64,000 nucleotides of DNA from Acetobacterium tundrae (GTDB lineage: Bacteria > Bacillota > Clostridia > Eubacteriales > Eubacteriaceae). The position numbers were made by a program, and so were the translations under genes. The stretch spans positions 1-64,000 of the forward strand of contig NZ_RXYB01000016.1 in assembly GCF_008086615.1 (NCBI RefSeq). Direction: 5' to 3'. Below are positions 27,048-34,622 of the stretch, piece after piece (position 1 is the stretch's first letter; every line of letters starts with the position of its first letter). The notes beneath the pieces are model-generated. The model was not told the origin of the DNA. It ran no database searches and saw only the letters and a list, made by a program, of their open reading frames with translations.

Positions 27048-27433
27048 ACTCAATTCTTTATATTTTTCAGTATAACATAGTAAAAATCAGTATAGTGTTA
27101 TAACTTTATCTGTGGTATTAAGATACCATTAAGATAAAGTGCCGGAAATATAAATATAACTTTGCGTAAACATACATTTTATTTTGTTTTTCAGAGGTTT
27201 CCCTGTCACTATACAAACGGTGTTCTGGAAGGATTAAACACTAAAATAAAAACCATCAAACCGATTCCTTTTGGTTATAAATCTTCTTTCATTTTAGAAA
27301 CAGAATTTTCATTACACCGGAGTTGCCTAAACTAAAAGCAGCCTCGGACTATTTTCCTTCTTAGTTTGCTATGTTAATTATAAATTTTTTATTTTTCTTG
27401 TCTTCTAATACCAACACCATTTGACAAAGAGCC
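27048..27433. other. Gene-free AT-rich stretch upstream of kdpD with a long hairpin
   Basis: No ORF of note on either strand. It contains an inverted repeat at 27103-27140: ACTTTATCT and its exact complement enclose a second 6-bp stem (TGGTAT/ATACCA). It lacks a T run, so it is not an ordinary terminator and may be an operator or attenuator for kdpDE. A kdpD promoter should lie in or near this stretch, but I could not place one firmly. Confidence 0.4.
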
Positions 27434-27482
27434 AAAAAAAAGCTGCTCATCCAAGGAGTGAACCTGGGACGAACAGCTTTTT
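27434..27482 (-). terminator. Terminator of rpsF-ssb-rpsR
   Basis: Imperfect hairpin with AGCTG and CAGCT ends and an A/T-run pair, just after the rpsR stop. It is the homologue of 17690-17737, with mismatches in the upper stem. Confidence 0.75.
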
Positions 27483-27487
27483 CGGTT

Positions 27488-27715
27488 TTAGTTGTTTGAT
27501 GTATACGGTAAAAGCGCAACATTTCGTGCACGTTTAATGGCTTCTGTTACTTTCCTTTGATGTTTTGCACAAGTACCAGTGGCTCGTCTTGGTAAGATTT
27601 TGCCACGTTCAGAAATAAATTTCTTGAGTGTAATGACATCTTTATAATCAACCTGTTCTACTTTTCGTTCGCAGAACTCACAAACTTTTCTTCTTTTTTT
27701 AAACGGTTTTGGCAT
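27488..27715 (-). CDS. rpsR: 30S ribosomal protein S18
   Basis: A 75-residue S18, full length. It begins '[17 protein letters not shown]' with a CxxC pair as in zinc-binding-type S18, has the conserved core '[24 protein letters not shown]' split by a third Cys, and ends '[17 protein letters not shown]'. It binds 16S rRNA next to S6. It is the last gene of rpsF-ssb-rpsR. Normally the next gene is yybS; here the Kdp locus intervenes and a degenerate copy of this gene's 3' end lies at 17743-17822. Confidence 0.97.
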   Translation of the reverse strand: MPKPFKKRRKVCEFCERKVEQVDYKDVITLKKFISERGKILPRRATGTCAKHQRKVTEAIKRARNVALLPYTSNN

Positions 27716-27733
27716 TAAATTTTCCTCCTATTC

Positions 27734-28171
27734 TTAGAAAGGTATATCGTCGTCGTCGGCCATCAAATGAAAATCTTCATCTAGGCCCATCACTGACATA
27801 TTATTATCTGATCGTGGTGCAGAAGCTTGCTGACTTCCGCCGGTTGAATCTTTACGGCTGGATGACAAGAAACTAATCTCATCAGCAACAACTTCTGTCA
27901 CATAGCGTCGTTGACCGTCCTGTGCATCGTAACTTCTTACCTGTAGTCGTCCTGACACACCAATTTGGCTGCCCTTAGACAGATATTGACCCGCAATTTC
28001 TGCTTGTTTTCCCCATACCACTATCGGTACAAAGTCTGCTTCCTTTTGACCATCTTTGTTTTTAAAACGACGATCAACAGCTAGGGTAAATGTAGCTACC
28101 GCTTTGCCAGTTGTCGTGTTTTTTACATCAGGATCTCGGGTTAGTCTTCCTACTAAAATTACTTTATTCAC
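27734..28171 (-). CDS. ssb: Single-stranded DNA-binding protein
   Basis: A 145-residue Ssb with the OB fold (about residues 1-105: 'MNKVILVGRLTRDPDVKNT', 'FTLAVDRRF', 'GKQAEIAGQYLSKGSQIGVSGRL') and a flexible tail that ends in the acidic 'DDDIPF' used to contact partner proteins. It binds ssDNA as a tetramer at replication forks. It lies between rpsF and rpsR, 18 nt upstream of rpsR, in the standard Firmicutes order. Confidence 0.97.
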   Translation of the reverse strand: MNKVILVGRLTRDPDVKNTTTGKAVATFTLAVDRRFKNKDGQKEADFVPIVVWGKQAEIAGQYLSKGSQIGVSGRLQVRSYDAQDGQRRYVTEVVADEISFLSSSRKDSTGGSQQASAPRSDNNMSVMGLDEDFHLMADDDDIPF

Positions 28172-28183
28172 AGAAATGCCCCC

Positions 28184-28471
28184 TTATTTCTCTTTATTAA
28201 TAATGATATTTCGAATAAATGATTCAGTAATCTTGTATAAATGATCCAATGCATCAAGTACTGAGTTTTCAGCATTGAATTCTATTATTACATAGTAACC
28301 TTCTTGATACTTTTTATCAATATCATAGGCTAATTTTCTTTTGCCCCATTCATCAACTTTTCCAACTGTTCCAGCTGTTTCAATTACAGCTTTAACTTTA
28401 CCAATCAATTCTTCTATTGTTTCTTTTTCAAGATCCGGCTTTAAAACAAATAATGTTTCATACGCTCTCAT
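28184..28471 (-). CDS. rpsF: 30S ribosomal protein S6
   Basis: A 95-residue S6 with the usual 'YETLFVLKPDLEKETIEELIGKV' start, 'VDEWGKRKLAYDI' and 'YYVIIEFNAE'. It forms a pair with S18 on the 16S rRNA. First gene of rpsF-ssb-rpsR; the ATG has a strong GAGGTG site. Its minus-strand leader (28472-28533) may carry the S6:S18 autoregulatory RNA known from Firmicutes, but I could not confirm the structure. Confidence 0.97.
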   Translation of the reverse strand: MRAYETLFVLKPDLEKETIEELIGKVKAVIETAGTVGKVDEWGKRKLAYDIDKKYQEGYYVIIEFNAENSVLDALDHLYKITESFIRNIIINKEK

Positions 28472-28533
28472 TCCATTTCACCTCCTCATGGACTATGGCT
28501 CACTTTTCCAGCAAGCAAGGATACCAGTTTTTA

Positions 28534-28561
28534 ATTATATCATAAAATTTAATCCTTGCAA
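28534..28561 (-). promoter_or_regulatory. Promoter of rpsF-ssb-rpsR
   Basis: On the minus strand TTGCAA (28556-28561), 16 nt, then TATAAT (28534-28539). An 8-bp perfect inverted repeat, GCAAGGAT (28515-28522) and ATCCTTGC (28552-28559), brackets the -10 and start region. Confidence 0.65.
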
Positions 28562-28609
28562 GCATTTTCTCGCTTTTTCCAAAATGTTTCTTTTCCTACT
28601 GTTATCATT

Positions 28610-29236
28610 TTATGAAAAAGCTTTAAATATTATCGGTGTCATGAAAGTTTCAATAAATGCAGCTATAATAAAAAGCGGTATGATCCAAAGAAAAAAAATT
28701 CGCAGGCTGGCAAGGATTGCCTGTTTTAATTCTCCCTTGAAACTTTTTTTAGTCATCGTTTTTACGAGTACATAACAAATGTGAGCGCCTAGTGTCACAC
28801 TTAGAACCAACGCGGGTATCTCAATTACGCCATGAGGAAGAATTCCTGCCAGAAAAGGAATCCAGCCAACCCCGTTGATCTGATAAACCGCACCAATCAA
28901 ACCAACAATCATAGCATTAGACAAGAGGGAAAAAACAGGAAGAAACAAAAACGGTATAAAACCCGCAGCAATTGTCAGTCCTCCGGCCCAAAGATTGTTA
29001 ATGAAAATCCAGAACCATAAAGCTAATCCGGTATTATTCAAAATGTCTTTTCCTTGAAACAACGTAACTAACTCTTGATAATAGCCTTCTGTCATCTGCG
29101 GATTATTCTGAAACAGGATAACATTAACAATAATGAGTGCAACAAAAAGACTTAGAAAAATATAATAAGTTTGTTTTAGATTTTTAAAAAAATAAATTCC
29201 CGCACTATTCCATTCTCTAATAATGAAATTTTTCAT
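28610..29236 (-). CDS. SpoIIM/DUF95-family membrane protein
   Basis: A 208-residue protein with about five hydrophobic helices and the family pattern 'FWIFINNLWAGGLTIAAGF...LLSNAMIVGLIGAVY' followed by 'LPHGVIEIPALVLSVTLGA'. These are the SpoIIM (stage II sporulation protein M) hallmarks. SpoIIM is part of the DMP complex in engulfment, but many family members occur in non-sporulating species as general membrane proteins, so a sporulation role is unproven. Its start overlaps the DUF951 stop by 4 nt, indicating an operon with DUF951 and mscS. Confidence 0.85.
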   Translation of the reverse strand: MKNFIIREWNSAGIYFFKNLKQTYYIFLSLFVALIIVNVILFQNNPQMTEGYYQELVTLFQGKDILNNTGLALWFWIFINNLWAGGLTIAAGFIPFLFLPVFSLLSNAMIVGLIGAVYQINGVGWIPFLAGILPHGVIEIPALVLSVTLGAHICYVLVKTMTKKSFKGELKQAILASLRIFFLWIIPLFIIAAFIETFMTPIIFKAFS

Positions 29237-29439
29237 TGCTTTACCTGATCCTCATTCATTATCACTTTTTTAATTTGTTTATTAAATTTTGATCGTTGTA
29301 ACATCACAATATGTCCACAACCCATACATCTAATTTTTATATCTGCACCCAATCGAATGATTTCCCACTGGAAGCTGCCGCAAGGATGTTTTTTTTTCAT
29401 TTCGACTCGATCGCCTAATGCATATTCTTTACTTTCCAA
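29233..29439 (-). CDS. DUF951-family small protein
   Basis: A 68-residue protein with the DUF951 pattern: 'YALGDRVEMKKKHPCGSFQWEIIRLGADIKIRCMGCGH' and 'RSKFNKQIKKV'. The Cys at about residue 20 and the CxxC pair near residue 42 could bind a metal. The gene commonly sits in the parAB/mscS neighbourhood of Firmicutes (yyaB region; B. subtilis YyzM). It follows mscS by 3 nt and overlaps the SpoIIM-like gene. Function unknown. Confidence 0.88.
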   Translation of the reverse strand: MESKEYALGDRVEMKKKHPCGSFQWEIIRLGADIKIRCMGCGHIVMLQRSKFNKQIKKVIMNEDQVKQ

Positions 29440-29442
29440 GTT

Positions 29443-30312
29443 TCACCTCTGTGCTTTTTTATCTGATTCTCCGTTATAAATAAAAGACTTGTTGTACGGG
29501 ATTTCAATTCCCTTCTCATGAAACACTTCTTTTATTTTTTGACGCAGCACTGTTTCTGCTTTAAATTTAGAAGCTGCATCCTCATCACAACTGATTCGGA
29601 TATTCACCGCTAATGGACCCATATCGGTCACCCCAATAACTTCTGGACAGGTTTTAAACAATTCTTCATGACTTTCAAAAAGTTCCCTGCAGATGTCATT
29701 AAGGATATCGGTAACCTTACTGATGTCCTCTTCATAAGAAATTCCGACATTTACAGTCGCTTTAATATGACCTTTTGAATAATTTTTCAACCGATCAATC
29801 TTTCCATTATGGATGATAAATAGTCCACCGTCGAACTCACGGATATTTGTGGTTCGCATTCCAATTGCTTCAACGATTCCATAGTGATTTTCATCAATAA
29901 TAATGTAATCTCCGACACAAAACTGATTTTCAAAAACAATCACAAACCCACTCATCACGTCTTCTACAATTCCCTGGGCGCCAAAACCGATGGCCAGGGT
30001 TCCAACACCTGCTACAGCTAAAAGCGAACTGACATCCATAAATTGTCCTAGTATGATAAGAATTGCCACAGTCCATATACCACTTCTAACACCTGTTTTA
30101 GCAACGTGGTTTAATGTCACGACCCGACGTGATTCTCTTACATCAATGCCTGATTTTAATGAATCAAAAACACGATTGACAATACCAAATATTATTTTAA
30201 TACTCACAATCGCTGCCACCAATACCAAAAGCGAAATCAGAATTTCTTCCAGCAGATTTCCAAAATTAATTTGCGATGTGACCTTTTGATAATTATCGAT
30301 CAAGTATCCCAT
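29443..30312 (-). CDS. Mechanosensitive ion channel, MscS family
   Basis: A 289-residue small-conductance channel. Three membrane helices are in the first about 120 residues, with the pore helix TM3 'LLAVAGVGTLAIGFGAQGIVEDVMSGFVIVFENQF', rich in Gly/Ala as in MscS. The beta domain follows ('VGDYIIIDENHYGIVEAIGMRTTNIREFDG') and then the C-terminal alpha/beta domain. It releases solutes on hypo-osmotic shock. Similar to B. subtilis YkuT/YhdY in size. It belongs to the operon CvpA-mscS-DUF951-SpoIIM. Confidence 0.93.
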   Translation of the reverse strand: MGYLIDNYQKVTSQINFGNLLEEILISLLVLVAAIVSIKIIFGIVNRVFDSLKSGIDVRESRRVVTLNHVAKTGVRSGIWTVAILIILGQFMDVSSLLAVAGVGTLAIGFGAQGIVEDVMSGFVIVFENQFCVGDYIIIDENHYGIVEAIGMRTTNIREFDGGLFIIHNGKIDRLKNYSKGHIKATVNVGISYEEDISKVTDILNDICRELFESHEELFKTCPEVIGVTDMGPLAVNIRISCDEDAASKFKAETVLRQKIKEVFHEKGIEIPYNKSFIYNGESDKKAQR

Positions 30313-30321
30313 AATACCCTC

Positions 30322-30963
30322 CTATTGTATTCCTACAAAGTTCATGATCCAGGGCAAGCCTATTTGAAACAACGTACTTTCTTCATAAGTAGGAAGATTT
30401 GCGGCTCCGCCAGTGTATACATTTAGTAGCGTACACACCCAAAGCACAACTCCCAACAAACAAAGCGCTAAAACCAATCCTATTAAAAGCCCTAACAATC
30501 GGTTGATACCACCAATAATCGGGATTTTTGAAACACCTCTAAAAATAATTTGTAGCATCCAAACAATAATTGATACTGCAAAAACAATGATTAGAAAACT
30601 GATGCCTTGTGCAATCCCGTGGGTAAGACTCTCCGTCATAGCACTCAAGCTTTGATTCAGCATTGACTGTCCGCCGTTGATGATCGCTTGTGTCGTTGCA
30701 TCATTTACCAAAACACTTTGTTGTCCAACATCAATGAGTGACTGAGCAACTGCTTCAACGTTAATTTTTTCCATTAAGCGATCAAACATTCCTAAGCCAA
30801 TTAACCAATTGCCTAACATTGGAGAAAAAATCCAGGCTATTGTAAAAGATGCAATAAATCCCCCGAAACTGATCAGGGTATTTATTGCACCTCGTTTATA
30901 TCCGATGAGTCCTGAAATTGCACAAATCAGGATGCAAATTAAATCTAATGATGTAAGACTCAT
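30322..30963 (-). CDS. CvpA-family membrane protein
   Basis: A 213-residue protein with four hydrophobic helices. It begins 'SLDLICILICAISGLIGYKRGAINTLISFGG', the CvpA (colicin V production) signature with G-x-x-[KR]-G. The family is widespread and its role is not settled (envelope and purine links in E. coli). The ATG overlaps the stop of the upstream unknown membrane protein by 4 nt and mscS follows by 9 nt. Confidence 0.85.
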   Translation of the reverse strand: MSLTSLDLICILICAISGLIGYKRGAINTLISFGGFIASFTIAWIFSPMLGNWLIGLGMFDRLMEKINVEAVAQSLIDVGQQSVLVNDATTQAIINGGQSMLNQSLSAMTESLTHGIAQGISFLIIVFAVSIIVWMLQIIFRGVSKIPIIGGINRLLGLLIGLVLALCLLGVVLWVCTLLNVYTGGAANLPTYEESTLFQIGLPWIMNFVGIQ

Positions 30964-32051
30964 TTTTTATTCCTATAATATTCTTCTATGTCTTCCTCAT
31001 TGATAATTCTAATCGCGCTTGTTTCTTTCAAGAATGATTTATCATTACTTTCCTGATGTTTTCTCATTTCTTCCTCGGCTTGCTCCAAAGTCATTGGTTC
31101 TGTAACATCCCATTCATCTGCAACGGTTGTTTTTTCTGTTCTTTCATTATCTTTGGCCGTAATTTCCGGCATTCTTTTAGGCTTAATGCTTTCAATTTCT
31201 GTTGAAAACGCTGTTTGTTCATCAACAGACGCTATTCTTTCAAAGAGTCCTGTTTCATTTTTCGGCGTTTGCGGGTCAATTAATCTTTCCCGGTCATTAT
31301 CTATATATAATTCTTTGTCATTTACACTTGGATAGGCATCTTCAATGATCACCCCGGTCATATTCATACTTACCGATTCTTTTGGGGTAAACCCCTCATT
31401 AATCATCTCATCTGAAAGACCATCGATGCCGATACTTGTACGTTTCGGTAATCTCGACTTCTTCTTGGTGCTTTTCTTTTCTTTCTTTTTATTTAAATCA
31501 TCTTGGATTTCTTTTTCATTTTCTGCTTTTGATTCTTCTAAATATTTATGTCCCATTATTCGCCCTAAAACAATTCCAATCATTTGAAACACCACCGTGA
31601 AGATTAGCGAAATTCCAAAAAAGACGAATATTGAGATATTACTGCCAATCAATTGATAAATAAGCCCAAACGGCAAATACCAAAAAATTGTTGGTGCTGC
31701 CAAAAAAGCGAATTGATTCCAAACACTGCTTGTATCTTGGCCAGGTGCTAATACGGACACTGCCGTCAATAATACTGTAAGAACAACAATCGGTATCAAA
31801 CTAAAAAATATGTACTTGAAAATTTTCGGCTTTTCGTTTCTGCTAATATTTTTAAAACAAATAACAAACAATACCATCCAAAAAATTCCAATTGCCAATA
31901 ACTGCACGCCATTAAACAAATAATCGAAATTATCGGTTCTAATAATATCAAAAACGCACTTAAATATCAAAACAATCACTAAGTATAGAATATTTCCTAA
32001 GACTGCCGCCTCAAGAGGTGACAATCGTCTCTTTCTTTTGATTTGATTCAT
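30960..32051 (-). CDS. Unrecognised membrane protein with long charged tail, next to parB
   Basis: A 363-residue protein I cannot name. Residues about 10-185 hold four to five hydrophobic helices. From 190 on it is strongly charged and low in complexity: a Lys-rich block ('KKEKKSTKKKSRLPKRTS'), then about 120 acidic/polar residues ending with 'EDIEEYYRNKK'. The tail is probably disordered and cytoplasmic. It lies 40 nt downstream of parB and overlaps CvpA by 4 nt. An N-terminal membrane part with a basic-then-acidic tail beside parAB could suggest a membrane anchor in chromosome organisation or division, but this is only position-based inference. Confidence 0.8.
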   Translation of the reverse strand: MNQIKRKRRLSPLEAAVLGNILYLVIVLIFKCVFDIIRTDNFDYLFNGVQLLAIGIFWMVLFVICFKNISRNEKPKIFKYIFFSLIPIVVLTVLLTAVSVLAPGQDTSSVWNQFAFLAAPTIFWYLPFGLIYQLIGSNISIFVFFGISLIFTVVFQMIGIVLGRIMGHKYLEESKAENEKEIQDDLNKKKEKKSTKKKSRLPKRTSIGIDGLSDEMINEGFTPKESVSMNMTGVIIEDAYPSVNDKELYIDNDRERLIDPQTPKNETGLFERIASVDEQTAFSTEIESIKPKRMPEITAKDNERTEKTTVADEWDVTEPMTLEQAEEEMRKHQESNDKSFLKETSAIRIINEEDIEEYYRNKK

Positions 32052-32090
32052 TTTTTCTCCATTTCATGATTTAATTTTATTTTCTTGTCC

Positions 32091-32984
32091 TTAATCTACC
32101 TTTACATATCCCAAAAGCTCCAGAATCCGATCCAATTCTTCCAGAGATGAATAGGAAAACTCAATTTTTCCTTTTTTTCCGCGATTCTGCAAATTAACTT
32201 TTGTTTTGTATTTTTCTTCTAAGCCTTCCCGAATTTCTGTGATGTATCCGCTATTATCTTCTTTCTTTTTTTGCAGTGGCTTAACAGAACCTTCCATTTG
32301 CATCTTTTTTATCCGCTTTTCTGCTTCTCTGACACTTAATCCCTTTTCTATGATTTCATTGGAAAATGCTTCCATTTTATCTGGATCTTCTAAAATAAGG
32401 ATGGCTCTGGCATGTCCTGGAGTGATCATCCCTTCGGCTACCTCATTTCGGATTGACTTAGGAAGCTTTAAAAGTCTGAGTGTATTGGCAACCGCTGTTC
32501 GACTTTTTCCGATTCGAATACCAATTTCCCCTTGAGTCATATTGAAGTTTTCCATTAACCCTTCAAACGCAAGGGCTTCCTCGATACTATTGAGATTTTC
32601 TCTTTGAACATTTTCAATGATCGCGATCTCTAAAACTTCTTCTGGCGGAAGATCTTTTACTATCACAGGGACTTCTTTTAAGCCGATCATATTTGCTGCC
32701 CGCCACCGTCTTTCCCCGGCAATGATACTGTAACCTTTTGCTTCAGGCTTTACGACTAAGGGCTGTATAATACCATGTTCTTTTATTGAAATACCTAATT
32801 CTTCAAGTTTTCCACGATCAAAATTTTTGCGCGGTTGATTTGGATTTGGACGGACGTTATTGGTTTTTACATAGAAAACCAATTTTTCAACATCAACCTC
32901 AAGTTCCTCATCATCTTTTGAAATGATAACTTCATCGGGAAACAACGCTCTAAGACCTTTTCCTAACCCTGTGTTTTTTCCCAT
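32091..32984 (-). CDS. parB: Chromosome-partitioning protein ParB (Spo0J)
   Basis: A 297-residue ParB/Spo0J. The CTP-binding domain has 'RPNPNQPRKNFD' and the 'AGERRWRAANM' motif; the helix-turn-helix includes 'MTQGEIGIRIGKSRTAVANTLRLL'; the C terminus is the dimerisation domain. It binds parS, spreads as a clamp and recruits SMC near the origin. It starts 2 nt after parA. A perfect parS lies about 70 nt upstream of parA at 33823-33838. Confidence 0.96.
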   Translation of the reverse strand: MGKNTGLGKGLRALFPDEVIISKDDEELEVDVEKLVFYVKTNNVRPNPNQPRKNFDRGKLEELGISIKEHGIIQPLVVKPEAKGYSIIAGERRWRAANMIGLKEVPVIVKDLPPEEVLEIAIIENVQRENLNSIEEALAFEGLMENFNMTQGEIGIRIGKSRTAVANTLRLLKLPKSIRNEVAEGMITPGHARAILILEDPDKMEAFSNEIIEKGLSVREAEKRIKKMQMEGSVKPLQKKKEDNSGYITEIREGLEEKYKTKVNLQNRGKKGKIEFSYSSLEELDRILELLGYVKVD

Positions 32985-32986
32985 AG

Positions 32987-33751
32987 CTACTCCTGTCTTT
33001 GTATGAATTCTTTAGCCAATGCACGATATGCTTTTGCCCCTTTTGATGAGTTGGCGTACTCAAAAATGGTTTGCCCATAGCTTGGTGCCTCAGCCAACCT
33101 GATATTTCTGGGAATCATTGTTTCATAAACCTTGTCTTTAAAATAATCCACAACTTCATCAACCACTTGATTGGATAAGTTTGTACGACTGTCAAACATC
33201 GTCATAAGAACTCCTTCGATTTCTAATTCTGGGTTCAAGCCCTGTTTGACCAGGCTGATTGTGTTCATTAGCTGACTGACTCCTTCCAATGCGTAAAATT
33301 CACATTGAATTGGAATTAGCACGCTGTTTGCCATCGCTAAGGCATTGATTGTCAATAAACCCAGTGATGGCGGACAATCGATGAAAATATAATCGTAATA
33401 AGCTTTCACATTTTCGATACAACTTTTTAAACGCAACTCTCTTTGTGGCAAATTTATCAATTCAATTTCTGCTCCGGCTAAATCTGGATGTGATGGAAGA
33501 ATATGAAGGTTCTCATAAGATGTTGTTAATATAATCTGTTTCAAATCATCGCCATGTATGATCCCATTATAAACACTTCTCTCAAGATTGCTTTTTTCAA
33601 TGCCAAACCCGCTGCTCGTATTTCCTTGTGGATCGATATCAATAACGAGGATCCGGTGTCCTTCCATGCTCAAGGCCGTGGTTAAATTAATATTTGTGGT
33701 TGTTTTTCCAACGCCACCTTTTTGATTGAATACTGCCACGATTTTCGCCAT
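32987..33751 (-). CDS. parA: Chromosome-partitioning ATPase ParA (Soj)
   Basis: A 254-residue ParA/Soj ATPase. The deviant Walker A is 'FNQKGGVGKTTTNINL' at residues 8-23, Walker A' is 'RILVIDIDPQGN', and Walker B is 'YIFIDCPPSLG'. It controls DnaA and cooperates with ParB to separate origins. The pair is 6.5 kb from oriC on the left arm as in most Firmicutes. Confidence 0.97.
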   Translation of the reverse strand: MAKIVAVFNQKGGVGKTTTNINLTTALSMEGHRILVIDIDPQGNTSSGFGIEKSNLERSVYNGIIHGDDLKQIILTTSYENLHILPSHPDLAGAEIELINLPQRELRLKSCIENVKAYYDYIFIDCPPSLGLLTINALAMANSVLIPIQCEFYALEGVSQLMNTISLVKQGLNPELEIEGVLMTMFDSRTNLSNQVVDEVVDYFKDKVYETMIPRNIRLAEAPSYGQTIFEYANSSKGAKAYRALAKEFIQRQE

Positions 33752-33822
33752 GTTTCGCTCCTTATATCTGTTTTATTGTTATTTAGCTCGTCAATCACAA
33801 TGTTCCCCACTTAGCTTTCACA

Positions 33823-33838
33823 TGTTTCACGTGAAACA
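33823..33838. promoter_or_regulatory. parS site
   Basis: TGTTTCACGTGAAACA is a perfect 16-bp palindrome identical to the B. subtilis parS consensus. It lies between parA and rsmG. I saw no second perfect copy in this window. Confidence 0.96.
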
Positions 33839-33899
33839 TCTTTGAATTCCAGAAAAATATTATCATATTACCCTTTATTTCGTCTTGTTATTTATATCA

Positions 33900-34622
33900 T
33901 TAAATTGGAAAGTTTTCATTTCTGATTTTGCCATTAATTCTAGGAAATTGCATTGGCGTTTTTCTGTTTTTCTCAATATTCATTATAACATGAACATAAT
34001 CGCTTTGCAGTAATAAACCTTTTTTTACATCGATAATTTCCCCGCCAAGAATTTCAATCGGTTTCTTTGCCGATTCTAACTCTTCTTTATAATCTTTTCC
34101 TTTCATTGGCAGAAATTGTCCGCCTATTTTTGTTAAAGGTAAACAATATTCAGAAAGAAGCGTCAGATTTGCAACCGCCCGTGATGTTACCACTTCATAA
34201 ATCTCTCTAAATTCCGGATCCTGTCCAAGCTCTTCGGCTCTTCCATGAAGTATTTTGATGTTGTCAATGCCTAACTCTTTTGCAATCTCTTTAACCACAT
34301 TCAACTTCTTTTTTGTTGAATCCATCAGGGTAATCTCTGCATCTTCGAGGACAATTGCTAATGGAATGCCCGGGAATCCGCCGCCTGTCCCTACATCCAG
34401 TATTTTTGCTCTTGGATTTTTAATCAATTTAAGTAATGTCAATGAATCCATGATATGCAATTTTATAAATTCATCCTCATCCGTTATCCGGGTTAGATTA
34501 ATATGTTTATTTTTCTCCAATAATTTGTCCATATAGGCAAGTAGCTTATCACCTTGTTTTTCAGTGATGGCAATATCGAATTGTTCACCCAACTGTATCA
34601 AATTCTGTATCCGGTTATTCAT
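33900..34622 (-). CDS. rsmG: 16S rRNA (guanine-N7-) methyltransferase RsmG
   Basis: A 240-residue SAM methyltransferase (GidB) that methylates G527 of 16S rRNA. SAM motifs: '[17 protein letters not shown]' and '[18 protein letters not shown]', with '[20 protein letters not shown]' further on. It overlaps the mnmG stop by 8 nt; the ATG at 34622 is preceded by GGAAG, and a GTG six nt upstream is also possible. Order mnmE-mnmG-rsmG-parA-parB is the classic oriC-left cluster. Confidence 0.96.
   Translation of the reverse strand: MNNRIQNLIQLGEQFDIAITEKQGDKLLAYMDKLLEKNKHINLTRITDEDEFIKLHIMDSLTLLKLIKNPRAKILDVGTGGGFPGIPLAIVLEDAEITLMDSTKKKLNVVKEIAKELGIDNIKILHGRAEELGQDPEFREIYEVVTSRAVANLTLLSEYCLPLTKIGGQFLPMKGKDYKEELESAKKPIEILGGEIIDVKKGLLLQSDYVHVIMNIEKNRKTPMQFPRINGKIRNENFPI

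Noticed and set aside
26900-27433. Intact insertion sequence
   Set aside because: No transposase frame longer than a few codons is present, only repeat relics.
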